DNA of 64,000 nucleotides from positions 4,334,962 to 4,398,961 of the forward strand of contig NC_008278.1 of NCBI RefSeq assembly GCF_000058485.1, in the 5' to 3' direction. The position numbers and the translations under genes are program-made. The notes beneath the pieces are model-generated. The model made no database searches and was not told the DNA's origin. It saw only the letters and a program-made list of their open reading frames with translations. This document shows, piece by piece, positions 7,989-16,785 of this stretch (the first letter of the stretch is position 1; the number at the start of each line of letters is the position of its first letter). Source of the stretch: Frankia alni ACN14a (GTDB lineage: Bacteria; Actinomycetota; Actinomycetes; Frankiales; Frankiaceae).

Positions 7989-8876
7989 GTGACCCTCGAG
8001 GATCTCCGGGTGTTCGTCGCCGTCTGTGCTGCCGGCAGCCTGGCCAGCGTCGCCCGGGACAGCTCCCGATCCCAGTCCGCCGTGAGTCAGCACGTGAAGC
8101 GGCTCGAGCGGGCGACGGGCCTGACGCTCCTCGAGCGGCAGCCGCGCGGAGTGGTGGCGACGCCCGCCGGTCGGCTGCTGTACCTGGCCGCCCTGAGCGC
8201 CACCGCCTCGCTGGACGACGCACTGCAGCACCTGGACGACCTTCGCCGCGGCGTCGGCGGGGCCGTCCGGATCACCACCGGCGGTGTCACCGTGCGGCAC
8301 TTCATGGCCGAGGCCGTCGTCGCGTTCCGTGCGCGCTATCCGAAGGTGACGCTGGAGTTCCACGCGGCGAACTCGACCCAGCACTGTGTCCAGATCCTGC
8401 AGGCGGGCCAGGTCGACCTGGCCTGGATCACGCTGGGTCAGCCGCTGCCCGGCATCGAGCAGCGATCCGTGATCGACCTTCCGTGGGTGCTCGTCGTGCG
8501 CCCCGACGACCCGCTCGCGCAGCGCGCCGTGATCCGGCCGGAGGATCTGGGCCACATCAGTTACATTGCTCAGCCCGAGAACTCGACCTCGCGTCTGCGA
8601 CTCGAGGAAAGCCTCGTCCGACTCGGCGTCAGCCCCCCGGCACCGGCGGGAATCGCCGACTGGGACACGGCCCTTCTCCTCGCCGAACTCGGCACCGCCC
8701 CGGCCATCCTCCCGGCGCTGCCCGGACCCACGTCGCTGCCGGAAAGCCGTACCAGGACGATCCCGATTCCCGCTCTCACCCCACTCGCCGTGGGCTGGGC
8801 GGCCCGCAGCTGGCCGGCGCTGTCGCCCTACGCCACCGAGTTCGCCGACACCGTCGCCGCCACCCTGACGCCGTAG
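7989..8876 (+). CDS. LysR family transcriptional regulator
   Basis: A 295-aa regulator. The N-terminal winged HTH (1-60) reads LEDLRVFVAVCAAGSLASVA, then SQSAVSQHVKRLERATG, the usual LysR pattern. The effector domain begins near residue 90 (GAVRITTGG) and has the two-lobed periplasmic-binding-like fold. Start: GTG 7989 places the HTH at the expected position; longer in-frame extensions have no homology. It has no clear Shine-Dalgarno sequence because the upstream dyad abuts the start, so it may be leaderless or self-repressed. The pantothenate kinase-like gene is divergent, and a P-loop kinase follows after 10 bp. Effector unknown. Confidence 0.9.
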   Translation: MTLEDLRVFVAVCAAGSLASVARDSSRSQSAVSQHVKRLERATGLTLLERQPRGVVATPAGRLLYLAALSATASLDDALQHLDDLRRGVGGAVRITTGGVTVRHFMAEAVVAFRARYPKVTLEFHAANSTQHCVQILQAGQVDLAWITLGQPLPGIEQRSVIDLPWVLVVRPDDPLAQRAVIRPEDLGHISYIAQPENSTSRLRLEESLVRLGVSPPAPAGIADWDTALLLAELGTAPAILPALPGPTSLPESRTRTIPIPALTPLAVGWAARSWPALSPYATEFADTVAATLTP

Positions 8877-8886
8877 ACTGCGCGGC

Positions 8887-9480
8887 ATGTCGCAGGGTCC
8901 CGAGCGCGACCTTTACGTCGTCACCGGCATCTCGGCCAGCGGAAAGTCGACGGTGGCCCGACTGCTTTCGGACCGCCTCTCGCCGAGTGTTCTGGTCGAG
9001 GGCGACGTGCTGCGGGTGATGGTCCGCAACGGTCGCGAGGAAATGACCGCCCAACCCACCGCGCCGGCTCTGGCCCAGCTCGATCTGCGGTATCGACACG
9101 CCGCCATGATCGCCGACTCCTGTAGTCGGGAAGGGTTTCACACCGTCGTCGAGGACGTGATTGTCGGCCGACTCCTGGAGACATTCCTGTCGTACCTGCG
9201 AAGCCGTCCGCTGCGGCTCGTGATCCTGGCTCCCGACGTCGACGTGGTGCGACGACGAGAGGCAGGGCGCGACAAGGTCGCGTACGGCACCCGGTGGAGT
9301 CCCGCCCAGCTCGACGCGGTCCTGCGCACCGAGACCCCGCGCGTCGGCCTCTGGCTGGACAGCGGTGCGCTGACGCCGGAGCAGACGGTCGACGAGATCC
9401 TGCGCCGCCGCGACGAGGCCCTGCTGCCGGACCCGGCCCCGAGCCCGGACCCGGGCCCGGGCTCGGGCTCGGCGGCGTAG
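8887..9480 (+). CDS. P-loop kinase (AAA_33/zeta-like)
   Basis: A 197-aa P-loop NTPase. The Walker A motif GISASGKST lies at residues 14-22. A following strand (SVLVEGDVLR) resembles the second Asp of small-molecule kinases, and LRLVILAPDVDVVRRREAGR supplies a lid with arginines. The fold matches chloramphenicol phosphotransferase-like and gluconate kinase-like enzymes; the phosphorylated substrate cannot be assigned. The C-terminus is a low-complexity Pro/Gly/Ser tail. ATG 8887 is 10 bp behind the lysR stop, so the two are one transcription unit. An antibiotic- or nucleoside-modifying role is possible. Confidence 0.75.
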   Translation: MSQGPERDLYVVTGISASGKSTVARLLSDRLSPSVLVEGDVLRVMVRNGREEMTAQPTAPALAQLDLRYRHAAMIADSCSREGFHTVVEDVIVGRLLETFLSYLRSRPLRLVILAPDVDVVRRREAGRDKVAYGTRWSPAQLDAVLRTETPRVGLWLDSGALTPEQTVDEILRRRDEALLPDPAPSPDPGPGSGSAA

Positions 9481-9516
9481 GAGGCGGGAGTCGGGCGCCG
9501 GGTGTCGCCGCGGGAC

Positions 9517-10176
9517 CTACGCCTCGAGGACGACGACGACGTCGCGCTCCTTCGCGTCGACGAGGACGTCACAGACCCGCTCGCCGATGACGTCGGAGCC
9601 GAGCATGCCCGGGCCCGGCTCGCCGGGCTGGCCGAAGCCGTGGACCATGGCACGGATCATGACCTCGCGAACCAGCACCTCGCTGGCGCGGGCCTCCCGC
9701 TCCAGGTGCCGGTAGAGCATCCGCTGCGCGGCCTGGGCCATCGACACCACGCCCATCCCGCGGGCCGGGATGTCCGCCATGCCGCCGCCCATGCCCAGGT
9801 AGACCGCGCCGGCCGACAGTGCCGGCAGGAAGGTGGTCGCCGCGCTCAGGTGCAGCCGCAGGTAGGGGCCGAGGTGGTCGTCGGCCTGCTGCCAGGTCGT
9901 CGCCAGGACCGGCGTGGGCGTCCACGGGATGTTCACGGCGACGACGACGGCGTCGGCCGAGGCCAGGTCCAGGCGCGCCGCCAGCTCGGCCGCCCGCTCG
10001 GCGTCGGCGACGCTGCCCACGACGGTCTTGACGCCGGCGAACTCCTCGGGCAGAGCGTCGAAGCCGACGGTGTCGCGGTCGACGGCCGTCACCTCCCAGT
10101 CCCGCTCGCGGGCTGCGGCGACGATGCCGCGCCCGACGTTTCCGGTCGCGCCGACGACGATGAGGGAGAAGGCCAT
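9517..10176 (-). CDS. NAD(P)-binding Rossmann protein (atypical SDR/NmrA-like)
   Basis: A 219-aa Rossmann-fold protein. MAFSLIVVGATGNVGRGIV carries the GATGNVG dinucleotide loop (residues 9-15), and an acidic residue after the second strand (AVDRD) fits NAD binding. The middle contains VVVAVNIPW and a Gly-rich strand (VYLGMGGGMADIP). The classical SDR Tyr-Lys pair is not seen, as in NmrA-like or ActC-type atypical SDRs, where the protein may be an enzyme or a redox sensor. It is convergent with the P-loop kinase gene (37-bp gap) and has no same-strand partner within 130 bp. Confidence 0.7.
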   Translation of the reverse strand: MAFSLIVVGATGNVGRGIVAAARERDWEVTAVDRDTVGFDALPEEFAGVKTVVGSVADAERAAELAARLDLASADAVVVAVNIPWTPTPVLATTWQQADDHLGPYLRLHLSAATTFLPALSAGAVYLGMGGGMADIPARGMGVVSMAQAAQRMLYRHLEREARASEVLVREVMIRAMVHGFGQPGEPGPGMLGSDVIGERVCDVLVDAKERDVVVVLEA

Positions 10177-10257
10177 GGAGGAAACCTAGCGAAGGATGCC
10201 GTCAGGTGTCCGAAGCAGCACAGGGGCAGGTCTCCGCCCGATGCCGGGCACCGGACA

Positions 10258-10315
10258 CCCGACGGCCCGACGGCCCGACGTCGGACGTCGGACGTCGGAC
10301 GCCGGACGCCGAACC
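10258..10315. repeat. Short tandem repeats of 7-8 bp
   Basis: A run of CCCGACGG units changes into TCGGACG (three copies) and CCGGACG units, filling the gap up to the stop codon of the Rieske gene. It is noncoding and probably slippage-derived. Confidence 0.6.
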
Positions 10316-11245
10316 TCAGCCGACCGGTACCCGGTCGGGTGAGGGACCGACGGGGTTGGCGCGCAGGGCCCGGACCTCCGAGCGGCGCAGCTCCACCCGC
10401 CCGCCGCGCTCGCGGACCTCGTAGACCGGCTGCGGGCGGGTCGCCGGCCCCTGGACGACGTCACCGGAGGTCAGAGCGAACCGGCTGCCGTGCCAGGGAC
10501 ACTGCACGCAGTCCCCGTCGCGGTCGCCGTCGCTGAGAGGGGCGCCCCGGTGGGTGCAGCGGTCGTTGATCGCGACGATCCGGCCGTCGACCCTGGTCAG
10601 CAGCACGGGCACGCCGTCGACCTCGACCTGCCGCAGCGCCGTGGTGACCTCGCCGGCCGCCAGTACGTCCGTCCAGTCGGCCGGGCCCCGCTGGAACGCG
10701 GTGGTGTCCACCCCCACCCCGAGCGCGTAGGCGAGATGGCCGCCCAGCCACCCACCGACCCCGAGGGCGCTCGCCCCGGCGAGGCTCGCGGCCAGCCCGC
10801 TCCCAGCCACCCCGCCCTTAGCCACCCCGCTCCTGCCATTACGCCGCTGCCACCAGGATGCCGTGTAACACCCGATACCGACGATGTTGCAGGCGGCGTG
10901 CACGAGCCCGACGCGGCGTTCGGCGCCGTCGGTGTCGAGCCAGTCCGACCACCCGGCGACCGCCGCGGGACCGGCGGACAGCAGCCCGAGCCCGATGAGC
11001 CGCCGCGCGGCCGGGCGCAGGGCGGACCCGCCGGTGACGTCGAGCAGGGTCGCGCTCAGCAGCGTCCCCGCCGGCACGATCACGGCCGCGGGGTGCAGCG
11101 GATGCCCGAGTGCCCGGCCGCTGAGCAGATCGCGCAGCCGCGGCGAGCGAAGCGCCTTCGACCAGAACGCGTGGGCGCGCCCGGCGACCGCATCGAGCGC
11201 CTGCTCCCGTTCGAGCCGATCGAGTACCCGTTCGGACCCGCGCAT
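10316..11245 (-). CDS. DUF2231 membrane domain fused to Rieske [2Fe-2S] domain
   Basis: A 309-aa fusion. The N-terminal half is a DUF2231-type membrane domain with GHPLHPAAVIVP (47-58) and about four hydrophobic segments (55-70, 82-98, 112-128, 150-176). The C-terminal half is a Rieske domain with both cluster motifs, CTHRGAP (Cys230, His232) and CPWHGS (Cys249, His252). It is therefore a membrane-anchored ferredoxin-like electron carrier; no oxygenase catalytic domain is present. Start: ATG 11245 preceded by AGAGG. The long extension upstream in the same frame lacks homology. It is divergent from the AlkD-like gene and separated by 236 bp. Confidence 0.85.
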   Translation of the reverse strand: MRGSERVLDRLEREQALDAVAGRAHAFWSKALRSPRLRDLLSGRALGHPLHPAAVIVPAGTLLSATLLDVTGGSALRPAARRLIGLGLLSAGPAAVAGWSDWLDTDGAERRVGLVHAACNIVGIGCYTASWWQRRNGRSGVAKGGVAGSGLAASLAGASALGVGGWLGGHLAYALGVGVDTTAFQRGPADWTDVLAAGEVTTALRQVEVDGVPVLLTRVDGRIVAINDRCTHRGAPLSDGDRDGDCVQCPWHGSRFALTSGDVVQGPATRPQPVYEVRERGGRVELRRSEVRALRANPVGPSPDRVPVG

Positions 11246-11481
11246 ACCTACCTCTTCTCGCCAGATTCCGCCACCCTCGGCGGCGGCGCCGCTGCGCGGC
11301 GCGACCGGCGAACTACCCGCGTCCGCGTCCCGCACACGCCCCCGGCCCGCCAGGTCCCGTGGGCGGCGGCGATGGCTACGACGTTCGTGCCGGCGCGGTC
11401 GCCCGACGCGAAGAATCCCGCGGCCACGATCGCATCCCCCCGCGAGCGGCCTGCCGGTCGTGGCGGGCACCATGTCAAGCC

Positions 11482-12204
11482 GTGGCGGGAGAGCGTGACG
11501 CAGCGGTCGACGGCGCGGTCGACGGTGGGCTGGTGGCGGGGGTGCGGGCCGCGCTCGCCGGCGCCGCCGACCCGGCGAAGGCACCGGGCATGCAGGCGTA
11601 CATGAAGTCGGACATGCCCTACCGCGGCGTGCCGAAGCCCGCGCGGGAACGGGTGCTGCGTCCCGTCTTCGCCGCGCGGACGTTGCCGGACCTGGCCAGC
11701 TGGACGGCGACCGTCCTCGCGATCTGGCGGGACGCGGCCTACCGGGAGGAGCGGTACGCCGCGATCGACCTGACCGGCCATCGCGCCTACCGCCCCTACC
11801 AGCGGGCGCAGACGCTGGACCTGTACGAAGAGATGATCACTACCGGCGCCTGGTGGGACTATGTGGATGAGATCGCCGCCCGCCGGATCGGACCGCTGCT
11901 CGCCGTCGACCCCGCCGCGATCCGCCCCGTGATGCTGCGCTGGAGCCGCGACGGCGACCTGTGGCGGCGCCGCACGTCGATCATCTGCCAACTGTCGTTC
12001 ACGACGGCGACCGACCTCGAACTGCTGTACGCCTGCATCGACGCCAACCTCGACGACCGGGACTTCTTCATCCGCAAGGCGATCGGCTGGGCGCTGCGCC
12101 AGTACGCCCGGACGGACCCGGCGGAGGTCCGCCGCTTCGTCGGCGCTCGCGGCCAGGCCCTGTCGTCGCTGTCCCGCCGCGAGGCGCTGAAGAACATAGG
12201 CTGA
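11482..12204 (+). CDS. DNA alkylation repair protein (AlkD-like HEAT repeat)
   Basis: A protein of about 240 aa built of helical HEAT-like repeats. Diagnostic pieces are QAYMKSDMPYRGVP, LWRRRTSIICQL and DDRDFFIRKAIGWALRQYARTDP, all characteristic of the AlkD family. The family excises positively charged alkylated purines without flipping the base. The catalytic Asp and the Trp/Arg-rich DNA-facing helices appear to be present. The start is uncertain: GTG 11482 gives a normal length but has only a weak ribosome-binding site; GTG 11533 is an alternative. The stop lies just upstream of an 18-bp repeat array. Confidence 0.82.
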   Translation: MAGERDAAVDGAVDGGLVAGVRAALAGAADPAKAPGMQAYMKSDMPYRGVPKPARERVLRPVFAARTLPDLASWTATVLAIWRDAAYREERYAAIDLTGHRAYRPYQRAQTLDLYEEMITTGAWWDYVDEIAARRIGPLLAVDPAAIRPVMLRWSRDGDLWRRRTSIICQLSFTTATDLELLYACIDANLDDRDFFIRKAIGWALRQYARTDPAEVRRFVGARGQALSSLSRREALKNIG

Positions 12205-12209
12205 TCCGT

Positions 12210-12281
12210 CGACCAGAGCCCCACGAGCGACGAGAGCCCCACGAGCGACCAGAGCCCCACGAGCGACGAGAGCCCCACGAA
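12210..12281. repeat. 18-bp minisatellite, four copies
   Basis: Units CGACCAGAGCCCCACGAG and CGACGAGAGCCCCACGAG alternate (12210-12227, 12228-12245, 12246-12263, 12264-12281), giving a higher-order 36-bp period. The array fills the gap between the AlkD-like stop and the SRPBCC start. No spacers are present. Confidence 0.92.
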
Positions 12282-12297
12282 CGACGAGGACGACGTC

Positions 12298-12786
12298 ATG
12301 ACCGTGTCCGTCATAGACACCGGACCGCACCAGATCAGCCGGTCGGTCCTGGTGGCCGCGCCGGTGAGCGACCTGTTCGCCATCGTGGCCGACCCGCGCC
12401 GGCACCGCGAGCTCGACGGCTCCGGCACGGTGCGGGCGACCGTCTCCGGGCCGCCGCGGCTGGCCGCGGGGGCGACCTTCTCGGTGAACATGAAGGCCTT
12501 CGGCCTGCCCTACCGGATCACCAGCAGGGTCACGGCGTTCGAGGAGGACCGCCTCATCGAATGGCGGCACCCGGTCGGCCACCGGTGGCGCTGGCAGTTC
12601 AGCCCGGAATCGAACGGATCCACCCGCGTCACCGAAACCTTCGACTACAGCGGAATGGGACGCATCAAGGCCACCATTCGCTACTACGACCTCATCCGCG
12701 CGCCGAAGGCCAACGCGGCCGGCATCGAGGCGACCCTGACCCAACTCCAGGCCCGTTACGCGCCGCCCGGCCCGACGACCACCTGA
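12298..12786 (+). CDS. SRPBCC (START-like) family protein
   Basis: A 162-aa protein of the helix-grip superfamily. The pattern [31 protein letters not shown] split over strand 1 and helix 1 is typical of polyketide cyclase/dehydrase-like SRPBCC proteins, as are LIEWRHPV and [12 protein letters not shown]. These proteins bind a hydrophobic ligand in a deep pocket; some are cyclases, many are unassigned. There is no signal peptide. ATG 12298 is the first codon after a GACGAGGAC-rich leader generated by the repeat array. It is unlikely to belong to the distant PKS cluster 25 kb away. Confidence 0.82.
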   Translation: MTVSVIDTGPHQISRSVLVAAPVSDLFAIVADPRRHRELDGSGTVRATVSGPPRLAAGATFSVNMKAFGLPYRITSRVTAFEEDRLIEWRHPVGHRWRWQFSPESNGSTRVTETFDYSGMGRIKATIRYYDLIRAPKANAAGIEATLTQLQARYAPPGPTTT

Positions 12787-12904
12787 CGGCACCGTCGGGA
12801 CGTCCCGAAGGGTGCCGATCGGAGCGTAGAGTCGGCAGTGACCGGGACGACGACATCCCACCCTTTCGAGGTGCCTGCCACACCGGCGAGGCAATGAGGC
12901 TGTC

Positions 12905-13885
12905 ATGGGTGTTCTGATCGCCGTGCTGGTGGCGGTGGTAGTCGTGGTCCTGGTTTTTCTGGCGGCGAGTGTGCGCCGGGTGGAGCAGTACGAAAAGGGC
13001 ATCGTGTTCCGGTTCGGCCGGGCGCTGCCGGCGGTGCGTGGCCCCGGCCTGAACATGATCCTTCCGGGTGCGGACCGCATGGTGAAGGTCCCCATGCGCA
13101 CCGAGGTCCTCGGTGTTCCCGCCCAGGGCGCAATCACCCGGGACAACGTCACGCTGACGGTGGACGCGGTGGTCTATTTCCGGGTGATCGATCCGATGAA
13201 GGCGATCGTCAACGTCCGGGACTATCGCAACGCGGTGTCGCAGGTCGCCCAGACCTCCCTGCGGTCGGTCATCGGCCGCGCCGATCTCGACACCCTGCTG
13301 TCGGACCGCGAGCAGATCAACCTGCAGCTCAAGAGCGTCATCGACGCCCCCACCGAGGAGCCGTGGGGGCTGCGGATCGAGCGGGTCGAGGTCAAGGACA
13401 TCGCCCTGCCCGACTCGATGAAGAGGTCGATGTCGCGCCAGGCGGAGGCGGAACGTGAGCGGCGTGCCCGGGTCATCGCCGCCGACGGCGAGTTCCAGGC
13501 GTCCCGCAGGCTGTCCGATGCCGCCGAGGCGATGGCCGCCACTCCCGGGGCACTGCAACTGCGGCTCCTGCAGACGGTCGTCGACGTCGCGGCGGAGAAG
13601 AACAGCACCCTCGTCATGCCGTTCCCGGTCGAACTGCTGCGCTTCTTCGACCACGCCAACACCTCCGCCGCCAACGTCTCCGCCACCAGCACCCCCACGG
13701 CCACCAGTGCCCCCACTGCCGCCGACACCACTGACACCACCGCCGCCGGCGCGGTGCGCACCACCGAGGCGAGGGACATCGTGGGAAGCGCGGAACCCCT
13801 GGGCGCACGTGGCAGGCTCCGCCGGCCATCGACGGCGAACGACGCGCCGACCCACAACGGAGCGGGTCCCGCTCAACCCGTGTGA
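12905..13885 (+). CDS. SPFH/band 7 (stomatin, slipin-like) membrane protein
   Basis: A 326-aa stomatin-like protein. One N-terminal membrane segment (residues 3-22, very Val-rich) is followed by the SPFH domain (25-185) with RRVEQYEKGIVFRFGR, GPGLNMILP, DAVVYFRV and GLRIERVEVKDIALP. A coiled coil with AEAERERRARVIAADGE (residues 180-200) supports oligomerisation. Family role: scaffold for membrane microdomains or a partner of NfeD-type proteases; no NfeD gene is adjacent. The tail beyond residue 250 is Thr/Ala-rich and repetitive (TSTPTATSAPTAADTTDTTAA). The gene ends 13 nt inside the convergent lipoprotein gene. Confidence 0.92.
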   Translation: MGVLIAVLVAVVVVVLVFLAASVRRVEQYEKGIVFRFGRALPAVRGPGLNMILPGADRMVKVPMRTEVLGVPAQGAITRDNVTLTVDAVVYFRVIDPMKAIVNVRDYRNAVSQVAQTSLRSVIGRADLDTLLSDREQINLQLKSVIDAPTEEPWGLRIERVEVKDIALPDSMKRSMSRQAEAERERRARVIAADGEFQASRRLSDAAEAMAATPGALQLRLLQTVVDVAAEKNSTLVMPFPVELLRFFDHANTSAANVSATSTPTATSAPTAADTTDTTAAGAVRTTEARDIVGSAEPLGARGRLRRPSTANDAPTHNGAGPAQPV

Positions 13886-14301
13886 TCAGGCGGCGCGACG
13901 TTGATCCCGTTGCTGCGCAGGCAGCCGGCCAGCGCGAGCAGTTCGTCGTTCTTCTGGGCGAGCTGGTCGGGATCCTGCTTCCCGCGCTCCTGCACCACGC
14001 CCGCCAGAATCCCGGCGCACGCCTTGTCGGCCGTCTGGAACGCGACCGACGAGGTGTCGACGCCCTGGTACAGCGACGCGGGATTGCTCGGCTGCGGATC
14101 CGGTACCTGGACTCCGTTGTCCCGCATGCACTGGGCGTAGGACAGCATCGGATCGCCGGTCGGGCTCGCCGCCGAACCCGGCGCCGCCGAGGCCGCCGCC
14201 ACCGGATTCCCGCCGGCGTCGTCGCCGCTGCCCGAGCAGGCGACCAGCGCCAGCAGCGGGAGGAGCAGGAGGAGCAGACGTCCGTTCATGAGTCGTGTCA
14301 T
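13873..14301 (-). CDS. Small secreted lipoprotein
   Basis: A 142-aa lipoprotein with a Leu-rich signal peptide and lipobox LVAC (Cys22), so it is anchored on the outer face of the membrane. The mature part has an Ala/Ser/Gly linker, then a globular region with MLSYAQCMRDNG and LAGCLRSNG, two Cys-bearing helices that could form a disulfide and occur in small actinobacterial lipoproteins of unknown function. Start ATG 14301; ATG 14289 also precedes the signal peptide. It is convergent with the SPFH gene (13-nt overlap) and lies 146 bp downstream of the kinase gene. Confidence 0.85.
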   Translation of the reverse strand: MTRLMNGRLLLLLLPLLALVACSGSGDDAGGNPVAAASAAPGSAASPTGDPMLSYAQCMRDNGVQVPDPQPSNPASLYQGVDTSSVAFQTADKACAGILAGVVQERGKQDPDQLAQKNDELLALAGCLRSNGINVAPPDHTG

Positions 14302-14447
14302 CGGCGATCGCCTCCGAGAGTCCGGTTCCAGTCACTGTCTGGCGCCAACCGTGACCCACGAACCTGCGACGCAGCTGAGCTCACCTGAGAGGGAGCTGAG
14401 TGCCCAGGCCAGCGGCTCGCACACGCCGACGGCCGGCGGCCGGGCGG

Positions 14448-15820
14448 TCAGTCGGTGATCGTCCCCGGCAGCGGCAGGCGAACCTCGAAGCGAGCACCGC
14501 CGAGGGGCGCCGTCCGCACGACGACGTCGCCCCCGTGGCGGCGGGCGATGCTCCGGGTCATCGCCAGGCCCAGGCCGACCCCGCCGCTCGGTCCCGGCCG
14601 ACGTCCAGCCGGAAGAAGCGGTCGAACACCCGCTCCCGCTGCTCGGGGGGGACGCCGGGGCCGTCGTCGTCGACGGTGAGGACCACCCGGTCCCCCTGCG
14701 TACCGAGCCGCACGGCCACGGTCGCGACGGCGTGGCGGTCAGCGTTGTCGAGCAGGTTGCGGGCCAGGCGGGCGAGCTCCGCCGCGACCCCGAGGACCTC
14801 GACGGGTTCGAGGGACACGGTCAGCTCGACGTGGCTGACGGTCGGCAGCTCGCCCGCCACGACCTCGTCGAACCGCAGCGTCTCGACGGGCCGGGTCACC
14901 GTCAGGTCCTCGGATCGGGCGAGGACGAGCAGGTCGCCGGTCAGGCGTTCCAGGCGCCGGGTGTCGGTGTGCAGGCGGCCGGCGACGGCGCGCCAGTCGG
15001 CCGCGCCGCGGTGGGTCAGCGAGACCTCCAGCTCCGCGCGCATCGCGGCAAGCGGGGTGCGCAGCTCGTGGGAGGCGTCGGAGAGGAACTCGCGTTGCAC
15101 CCGGGCGCCCGCGTCCAGGCGGTCGAGCATCTCGTTGAGGGTGCGCGCGAGGCGCTCCACCTCGTCGCCCGTCGTCGGCTCCGGCAGGCGTTCACCCAGC
15201 GTCGAATGGCTGATTGCCTCCGTGCGTACCCTGAGCGCCTCGATCGGCCGCAGCGACCGGTCCACCGCGAACCAGGTCAGCAGCCCCACGACCAGCGTGA
15301 GCAGGGGCGCGGCCAGCTCCAGCGACCGCTCGACGAGGGTGATGCTCTGCGAGATCTGGCCCAGCCGGGACACGGCGATCACCGTCCGTCGGCCCTGCGG
15401 CGTCATCACCGTCCGCGAGGCGACCCGCAGGTCTCGGGGCGGTGGCTGCCTCGGCACAACACCCGGCTGGGGCGCGCTACCCGGCTGGAGCGACGGGCGC
15501 GCCGACGGGACGGGCCGCGCCGAGGTCGCACCCGGCGACGCCGCGGGCAGGACCGCTATCACCCGGCCCGCGTCGTCGCGGACCTGGATCGCCGTGATGT
15601 AGCCGGCGGGGACGCCGGGACGGTCGATGATCGGCTCGCCGCGGACCAGGGCCTGCGCCACCCGGTCCACCTCGGCGCTCGCGGCGGCCTCGGCTCGTCC
15701 GAACAGCGTCCGGGACATGGCGATGACGAACAGGACGGAGGCAGCCGCCAACGTCAGGCCGACCGCGAGCGTGACTGTCAGGGTCAGGCGCACGCGCAGG
15801 GAGCGCAGGAACCTAGGCAT
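14448..15820 (-). CDS. Sensor histidine kinase, frameshift near the C-terminus
   Basis: Membrane sensor kinase. TM1 (about 11-35), an extracellular Pro-rich sensor (40-165), TM2 (168-188), HAMP (189-240), HisKA with the phosphoacceptor His251 in [11 protein letters not shown], and HATPase with [10 protein letters not shown] and DDDGPG. Near 14580 the frame is lost: the uninterrupted frame ends at 14558 with AWAWR, whereas [17 protein letters not shown] and the final strand up to 14448 are in another frame. One missing base in GCGGCGGGG explains it. Without repair the ATP-binding G2 box is lost. ATG 15820 overlaps the regulator stop by 8 nt, so expression is coupled. Confidence 0.8.
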
Positions 15821-16511
15821 CGGGGTCCAGCAGGCGATACCCGAGGCCCCGCACGGTGGCGATCCGGTCGCTGCCGATCTTGCGCCGCAGGCTCGACACG
15901 TAGACCTCGACAAGATTGCCCTCCCCCCCGCCGTCCAGACCCCACACCGCGGCCAGCAGGCGGTCCTTCGACAGCACTCGGCCGGGGTTGCGCAGCAGAA
16001 CCTCGAGCAGCGCCCGCTCGCGCGGCTGCAGCGACACCGGCGCAGCGCCGACGGAGCAGTCGCCCGACTCCGGGTCCAGCACCAGGCCGCCGTGGCTCAG
16101 CAGCCGCGGGCGGGGGCTGGCACCCCGGCGGGCCAGCGCTCGTAGCCGGGCCGTCAGCACCACAAAGGAAAACGGTTTGCGCAGGTAGTCGTCCGCGCCG
16201 GCGTCCAGACCGTCCGCCTCGTCGTAGTCGCCGTCCTTCGCGGTCAGCATCAGCAACGGCGTCCAGACCTTCTCCGCACGCAACCGGGCGGCGACCGCGT
16301 AGCCGGTCATCGACGGAAGCAGGATGTCGAGGACGACGACGTCATGGGCACCTTCCCTGGCCTGCCAGTACCCCTCGAGACCGTCATGGACGACGTCGAC
16401 GTCGAAGCCTTCGGCCCGCAGGCCTGAATACAGCACTTCCGCCAGCCGAAGATCGTCCTCGACCACCAGGATCCGCCTACGCCCAATGATCCCCGGGACG
16501 GCGCAGACCAC
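15813..16511 (-). CDS. OmpR-family response regulator
   Basis: A 232-aa response regulator paired with the downstream kinase. Receiver domain (13-125): acidic pair Asp19/Asp20 (VVEDD), phosphoacceptor Asp62 (VVLDILLP), Thr90 and Lys112 (RKPF). The C-terminal winged helix (135-230) has PRERALLEVLLRNPGRVLSK, VYVSSLRRKIG and VRGLGYRL, all typical of OmpR/PhoB DNA-binding domains. The start is uncertain; GTG 16511 gives a normal leader, while the extension further upstream is low-complexity. It is divergent from the MFS transporter, which is its most likely target. Confidence 0.88.
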   Translation of the reverse strand: MVCAVPGIIGRRRILVVEDDLRLAEVLYSGLRAEGFDVDVVHDGLEGYWQAREGAHDVVVLDILLPSMTGYAVAARLRAEKVWTPLLMLTAKDGDYDEADGLDAGADDYLRKPFSFVVLTARLRALARRGASPRPRLLSHGGLVLDPESGDCSVGAAPVSLQPRERALLEVLLRNPGRVLSKDRLLAAVWGLDGGGEGNLVEVYVSSLRRKIGSDRIATVRGLGYRLLDPDA

Positions 16512-16587
16512 GGCGTCAATGCCGCCGTCGAGACTTCCCGCTTTCCCGCCATTGCCATGTTTTGATGTGTACCGGCCACATCCGGGC

Positions 16588-16623
16588 GGGCCGGTGTCAG
16601 GCGAGGGGCCGGTGTCAGGCGAG
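16588..16623. repeat. Exact 18-bp tandem duplication in regulator-transporter gap
   Basis: GGGCCGGTGTCAGGCGAG occurs twice without a mismatch (16588-16605, 16606-16623) between the response regulator and the MFS gene. The spacing is close to two helical turns, so it could be a direct-repeat binding site for the OmpR-type regulator or simply a recent duplication. Confidence 0.75.
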
Positions 16624-16785
16624 GGGTGAGTCTCCACGGCGACGACCACGACACGAGACGAGGACGATGCCGGGCGGAGACCTTTCTCCCCGACCGCCAC
16701 CGACACCGCCGCCACTGCCACTGCCACCGACACCGACACCGACACAGCCCCCGCCGACACCGCCGCCGCGGCCCACCGGCGGACG

